DNA of 25,153 bases from Candidatus Aminicenans sakinawicola JGI OTU-1 (GTDB lineage: Bacteria > Acidobacteriota > Aminicenantia > Aminicenantales > Aminicenantaceae). The notes under the pieces were generated by a model. The model had not been told where the DNA came from. It did no database searches and saw nothing but the letters and a program-made list of their open reading frames with translations. Position numbers and translations under genes: made by a program. The stretch is from the NCBI GenBank assembly GCA_000493965.1, contig AWNV01000047.1:1-25153 (forward strand), read 5' to 3'. Each line of letters begins with the position of its first letter. Position 1 is the first letter of the stretch. This document shows, in pieces, positions 22,640-25,153 of the stretch.

Positions 22640-23495
22640 GCTGAGTATTATCATTCCAACGTACAACAGGGCATTATTTCTAAAAGAGGCTATACAGTCT
22701 GTCCTTAGCCAGGATTATTTCACATGCAGTGCCCGTATAAATTCTTTCGAGTTATTAATCATTGATGACGGGTCTACAGATAATACCAGGAAAATTATCA
22801 AATCTTTTGGGAATAAAGTGAAATATTATTTCCAGGAAAAAAAAGGTGTAAGTGCGGCAAGGAATACTGGACTTAATCTATCCGAAGGGAAATATATTGC
22901 ATTTCTGGATTCCGACGATCTCTGGGAAAAAGATAAAATCAGCATCCAGATGAATTTCATGAAAACGTTCAGCAAGGCAATGGTATGTTACACGGAGGAA
23001 GTATGGATCAGGCACGGGATTTTCGTTAATTCTAAGAAGAAACATAAGAAATATTCGGGCTGGATTTTCGACAAAGTACTGCCATTATGTCTGTTAAGTC
23101 TTTCTTCAGCATTATTTAGAAGGAAAGTCTTTGATGAAGTAGGAACTTTCGACGAGAGATTGCCTGCGTGCGAAGATTACGATTTTGGAATCAGAGTGGC
23201 ACATAAATATCCCATTCATTTAATCAAAAAACCACTCATAATCAAGCGGGGAGGCCATCCTGACCAGCTTTCACGGAAATACTGGGGAATGGACCAATTT
23301 CGTATCACAGCCCTTGAAAAAACATTGTCCTTAAATTTGACCCAAAATCAGAGAAAATTAGTTATCCAGGAGATTGAAAAAAAATGCCGCATACTGATTC
23401 AAGGGTTTCAAAAGAGGGGCAAGTACACAGAAGCTGAGAAATATTTAAACATTATAAAAGGTACCAGGTACCTTTTTTATCAGGAGGGAAAATGA
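22638..23495 (+). CDS. Family 2 glycosyltransferase (GT-A fold)
   Basis: 285 residues. The nucleotide-sugar site is clear: SIIIPTYNRALFLKEAIQSV (3-22), then IDDGSTDNT (about 41-49), GVSAARNTGLNLSEGKYIAF and LDSDDLWEKDK carrying the metal-binding Asp residues. CEDYDFGIRVA (about 180) is the usual acceptor/catalytic acidic motif. It would add a sugar to a lipid-linked or protein-linked glycan on the cytosolic face; no membrane helix is seen. It starts 5 bases after the previous gene and ends in a 4-base ATGA overlap with the nitroreductase gene. The last 14 residues (KGTRYLF followed by YQEGK) are encoded by an inserted GGTACC palindrome and its flank, so the original C-terminus may have been different. 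Confidence 0.92.
   Translation: MLSIIIPTYNRALFLKEAIQSVLSQDYFTCSARINSFELLIIDDGSTDNTRKIIKSFGNKVKYYFQEKKGVSAARNTGLNLSEGKYIAFLDSDDLWEKDKISIQMNFMKTFSKAMVCYTEEVWIRHGIFVNSKKKHKKYSGWIFDKVLPLCLLSLSSALFRRKVFDEVGTFDERLPACEDYDFGIRVAHKYPIHLIKKPLIIKRGGHPDQLSRKYWGMDQFRITALEKTLSLNLTQNQRKLVIQEIEKKCRILIQGFQKRGKYTEAEKYLNIIKGTRYLFYQEGK
23456..23478 (+). repeat. GGTACC palindrome inside the glycosyltransferase 3' end
   Basis: AAAAGGTAC-CAG-GTACCTTTT plus two more T, matching the copies at 15692-15715 and 4219-4235. Here it is translated in frame as KGTRYLF, and CAGGAGGG, the Shine-Dalgarno of the nitroreductase gene, follows directly. As RNA it would form a terminator-like hairpin between the two cistrons. Confidence 0.6.
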
Positions 23496-24007
23496 GTGTT
23501 TTAGATACCATCAAAAAACGAAGTAGCATAAGAAAGTATAAAGGAGATTCTATTCCTGAGGATTTACTTCTTCGGGTTCTGGAAGCCGTAAGGCTGGCAC
23601 CTTCAGCAAAGAATCTTCAGCCCTGGAAGTTTATTATTGTCAAGGATAAAGACTTAAAGGAAAAACTGGCCGAAGCTGCATCAGGCCAGCATTTTATTGC
23701 CCAAGCACCTCTTATTGTTGTAGGATGCGGGCTTCCTGATGACTGCTATGCCAAGATGGGCCGCTACATGAAATCCTGGCCGGTCGATGTCACAATAGCA
23801 CTTGAACATTTAATCTTAGAAGCCCAGGAAGAAGGCCTCGGAACATGCTGGATTGGAGCCTTTGATGAAGAAAAAGTCAAGTCTATCCTGAATATCCCCG
23901 GAAATGTGAAGGTTTTAGCCATGACACCACTCGGGTATCCAAACGAAAAGCCCTCCTTCAGGGAACGGAAAACACTTGATGAGATTATTTCATATGATTA
24001 CTTCTAG
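23492..24007 (+). CDS. Nitroreductase family FMN-dependent oxidoreductase
   Basis: 171 residues, the compact form of the family. The FMN-binding start is KKRSSIRKYKGDSIPE (about 8-23), followed by APSAKNLQPWKFIIV (36-50). The C-terminal part has LEHLILEAQEEGLGTCWIGA and VLAMTPLGYPNE, typical of nitroreductases of anaerobes. Reactions in the family are NAD(P)H-dependent reduction of nitro, quinone or enone groups; the actual substrate cannot be read here. The ATG overlaps the glycosyltransferase stop (ATGA), with AGGAGGG just before it, so it is cotranslated, but the pairing gives no clear pathway. Confidence 0.93.
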   Translation: MSVLDTIKKRSSIRKYKGDSIPEDLLLRVLEAVRLAPSAKNLQPWKFIIVKDKDLKEKLAEAASGQHFIAQAPLIVVGCGLPDDCYAKMGRYMKSWPVDVTIALEHLILEAQEEGLGTCWIGAFDEEKVKSILNIPGNVKVLAMTPLGYPNEKPSFRERKTLDEIISYDYF

Positions 24008-24180
24008 AACACAAACTGTAATCTCATCTGCTGAAATAAGAGCCCGAATTCCATATTAGTCCATGGCTTCCCTAAATTTATATTTCGATAATGTAAATAA
24101 GGTAGATATCTTTTCAGAGAACCAACTGACCTGTTCCAGTAAGCAAGAAAAATTGGAGGAACTTCAGATAAATATCACAT

Positions 24181-24209
24181 TGACCAAAGATTCAAGCCCT
24201 TCTATAATA
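24181..24209 (+). promoter_or_regulatory. Strong sigma70 promoter for thi4
   Basis: TTGACC (24181-24186), 17 bases, then a perfect TATAAT (24204-24209). Transcription should start near 24216, giving a leader of about 15 bases with AGGTGAGGA before the ATG at 24231. That leader has no room for a TPP riboswitch. Confidence 0.75.
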
Positions 24210-24230
24210 AGCTTTCTTGAGAGGTGAGGA

Positions 24231-25010
24231 ATGTTAGATGAAGTGACAATTTCAAAAGCTATTATCGAAACCTACAACAAGGAACTTTTAGACAGCCTGG
24301 AATCCGATATTATAATCTGCGGTGGCGGGCCTTCTGGACTCTGTGCTTCTTATTTTTTAAGCGACAAAGGTTATAAAGTAGTACTTTTAGAGAAAACTCT
24401 ACGTCCAGGAGGAGGACTGCCAGGCGGCGCCATGATGTTCAATAAAATCGTAATCCAAAAAAAATCTAAATTTCTTCTAGACGAATGGGGAATCACTTCG
24501 ACTCATTATAAAGAAAATTACTACACAGCTTCTGCTTTAGAGACATTAGGTTCTCTTTTGAGTCAAACGATTAAAAAGGGCACTCATATTTTTAACTGCA
24601 TCTCTGCAGAAGATGTTCTTATCCACAATAAGGAAGTTCGCGGAGTTGTAATCAACTGGACTGCAGCCAAGACTGCTGGAATGCACGTTGATCCGCTGAC
24701 CATGAGAAGCAAATATGTTTTGGATGCAACCGGCCACAGCGCAGAAATTGCAAACGTAGTCAGTCAAAAATCAGGCGCAAAGCTTCTTACTCCCACAGGA
24801 AAGGTCATAGGAGAAATGCCAATGTGGGCTGAAAAAGGAGAAAATACCCTCCTTACTAACACGAAAGAGATATTTCCGCGCCTTTATGTCTGCGGCATGG
24901 CAGCAAACGCTGTGTTTGGAGGGCCAAGAATGGGGCCAATTTTTGGAGGGATGTTCCTTTCCGGCCAAAAAGCCGCACAGATTATTGCAGACAGGTTAGC
25001 TAACATATAA
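24231..25010 (+). CDS. thi4: Thi4-family thiazole synthase, sulfide-dependent (His) type
   Basis: 259 residues. A Rossmann nucleotide site is at the start (DIIICGGGPSGLCASYFLS, G31-G36), then LEKTLRPGGGLPGGAMMFN (53-71). The sulfur-donor Cys of yeast Thi4 (Cys205, in the CMDP context) is replaced by H152 in AGMHVDPLTM, as in Methanocaldococcus-type enzymes, so the enzyme should use free sulfide and turn over repeatedly rather than consume itself. The end VCGMAANAVFGGPRMGPIFG (220-239) is diagnostic. It forms the adenylated thiazole of thiamin from NAD, glycine and sulfide with iron. It is monocistronic in this view. A sulfidic, anoxic cell is implied. Confidence 0.94.
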   Translation: MLDEVTISKAIIETYNKELLDSLESDIIICGGGPSGLCASYFLSDKGYKVVLLEKTLRPGGGLPGGAMMFNKIVIQKKSKFLLDEWGITSTHYKENYYTASALETLGSLLSQTIKKGTHIFNCISAEDVLIHNKEVRGVVINWTAAKTAGMHVDPLTMRSKYVLDATGHSAEIANVVSQKSGAKLLTPTGKVIGEMPMWAEKGENTLLTNTKEIFPRLYVCGMAANAVFGGPRMGPIFGGMFLSGQKAAQIIADRLANI

Positions 25011-25153
25011 ATCTTAATCAAGAAAAGGTAAAGCAGATGAATTTGAGGGGATGGATGAAGCAACATTGAAAGATTTAGCCTTTCTGAGTCGATCTTCGAG
25101 GGAACTCGACGAAGTCGGGCCTGATGGATGTGTGAGCACTGTATAATCAAATG

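Noticed and set aside
24008..24230. TPP riboswitch upstream of thi4
   Set aside because: The conserved CUGAGA and ACCUGAU blocks are not present in a suitable order, and the promoter at 24181-24209 leaves only a 15-base leader.
25051..25146. Short reading frame (31 codons) after thi4, starting MDEATLKDLAF
   Set aside because: GAGGGG touches the ATG with no spacing and I recognise no family. The region also holds a TCGAG-GGAA-CTCGA inverted repeat and runs to the window end, so it cannot be judged.
1..25153. CRISPR array, insertion sequence or prophage
   Set aside because: No regularly spaced repeats, transposase, integrase or phage genes were seen in any frame.

Overview
The window looks like a chromosomal segment of an AT-rich, anaerobic, diderm-type bacterium. 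The evidence is bacterial housekeeping genes (lepA, tyrS, a tRNA-Arg with encoded CCA), a Wzz-like polysaccharide co-polymerase, several lipoproteins and secreted proteins, 2-oxoacid:ferredoxin chemistry (IorAB) coupled to an ADP-forming acyl-CoA ligase, and a Thi4 thiazole synthase of the sulfide-dependent (His) type. The gene style (ECF sigma/anti-sigma/HEAT cluster, many small palindromes) reminds me of Candidatus Aminicenantes or Acidobacteria relatives, but that is a weak guess and no phylogenetic marker was analysed.

Layout. 1-1222 (-) is an AAA/DUF4143 ATPase running off the left edge, with a promoter placed so close to the ATG that the mRNA is almost leaderless. 1223-3386 carries a decayed GDP-mannose 4,6-dehydratase 3' end, a Wzz-like protein and a small lipoprotein, probably the edge of a surface-polysaccharide locus. 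3387-5800 is an accessory strip: a cluster of small hairpins, a frameshifted DUF4258 gene overlapping a DUF2283 gene (toxin-antitoxin-like), a small secreted protein flanked by direct repeats, and an intact higBA module with its own promoter. 5922-9853 is housekeeping: lepA, tRNA-Arg(ACG), a YprB-type exonuclease and yjbQ. 9895-13540 is a four-gene unit: ECF sigma factor, membrane zinc-finger anti-sigma factor and two exported HEAT-repeat proteins. 13562-15690 holds tyrS and yggS. 15724-20276 (-) is an iorA-iorB-acyl-CoA ligase operon that would turn aryl pyruvates into aryl acetates with ATP formation. 20340-21593 is a C1-like peptidase lipoprotein. 21790-24007 is a tandem LEA/WHy-like secreted protein, a family 2 glycosyltransferase and a nitroreductase. 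24231-25010 is thi4 with a strong promoter.

A recurring theme is a family of short near-perfect palindromes with CCAGG at the centre (best form GGTACCAGGTACC). They lie between convergent genes, in the hairpin cluster, and once inside the 3' end of a coding sequence. The most unusual items are this repeat family, the sigma/anti-sigma/twin-HEAT unit, the frameshifted DUF4258-DUF2283 pair, the IorA lacking its ferredoxin domain, and a perfect palindrome that covers a stop and the next start codon. No CRISPR array, insertion sequence or prophage was seen.
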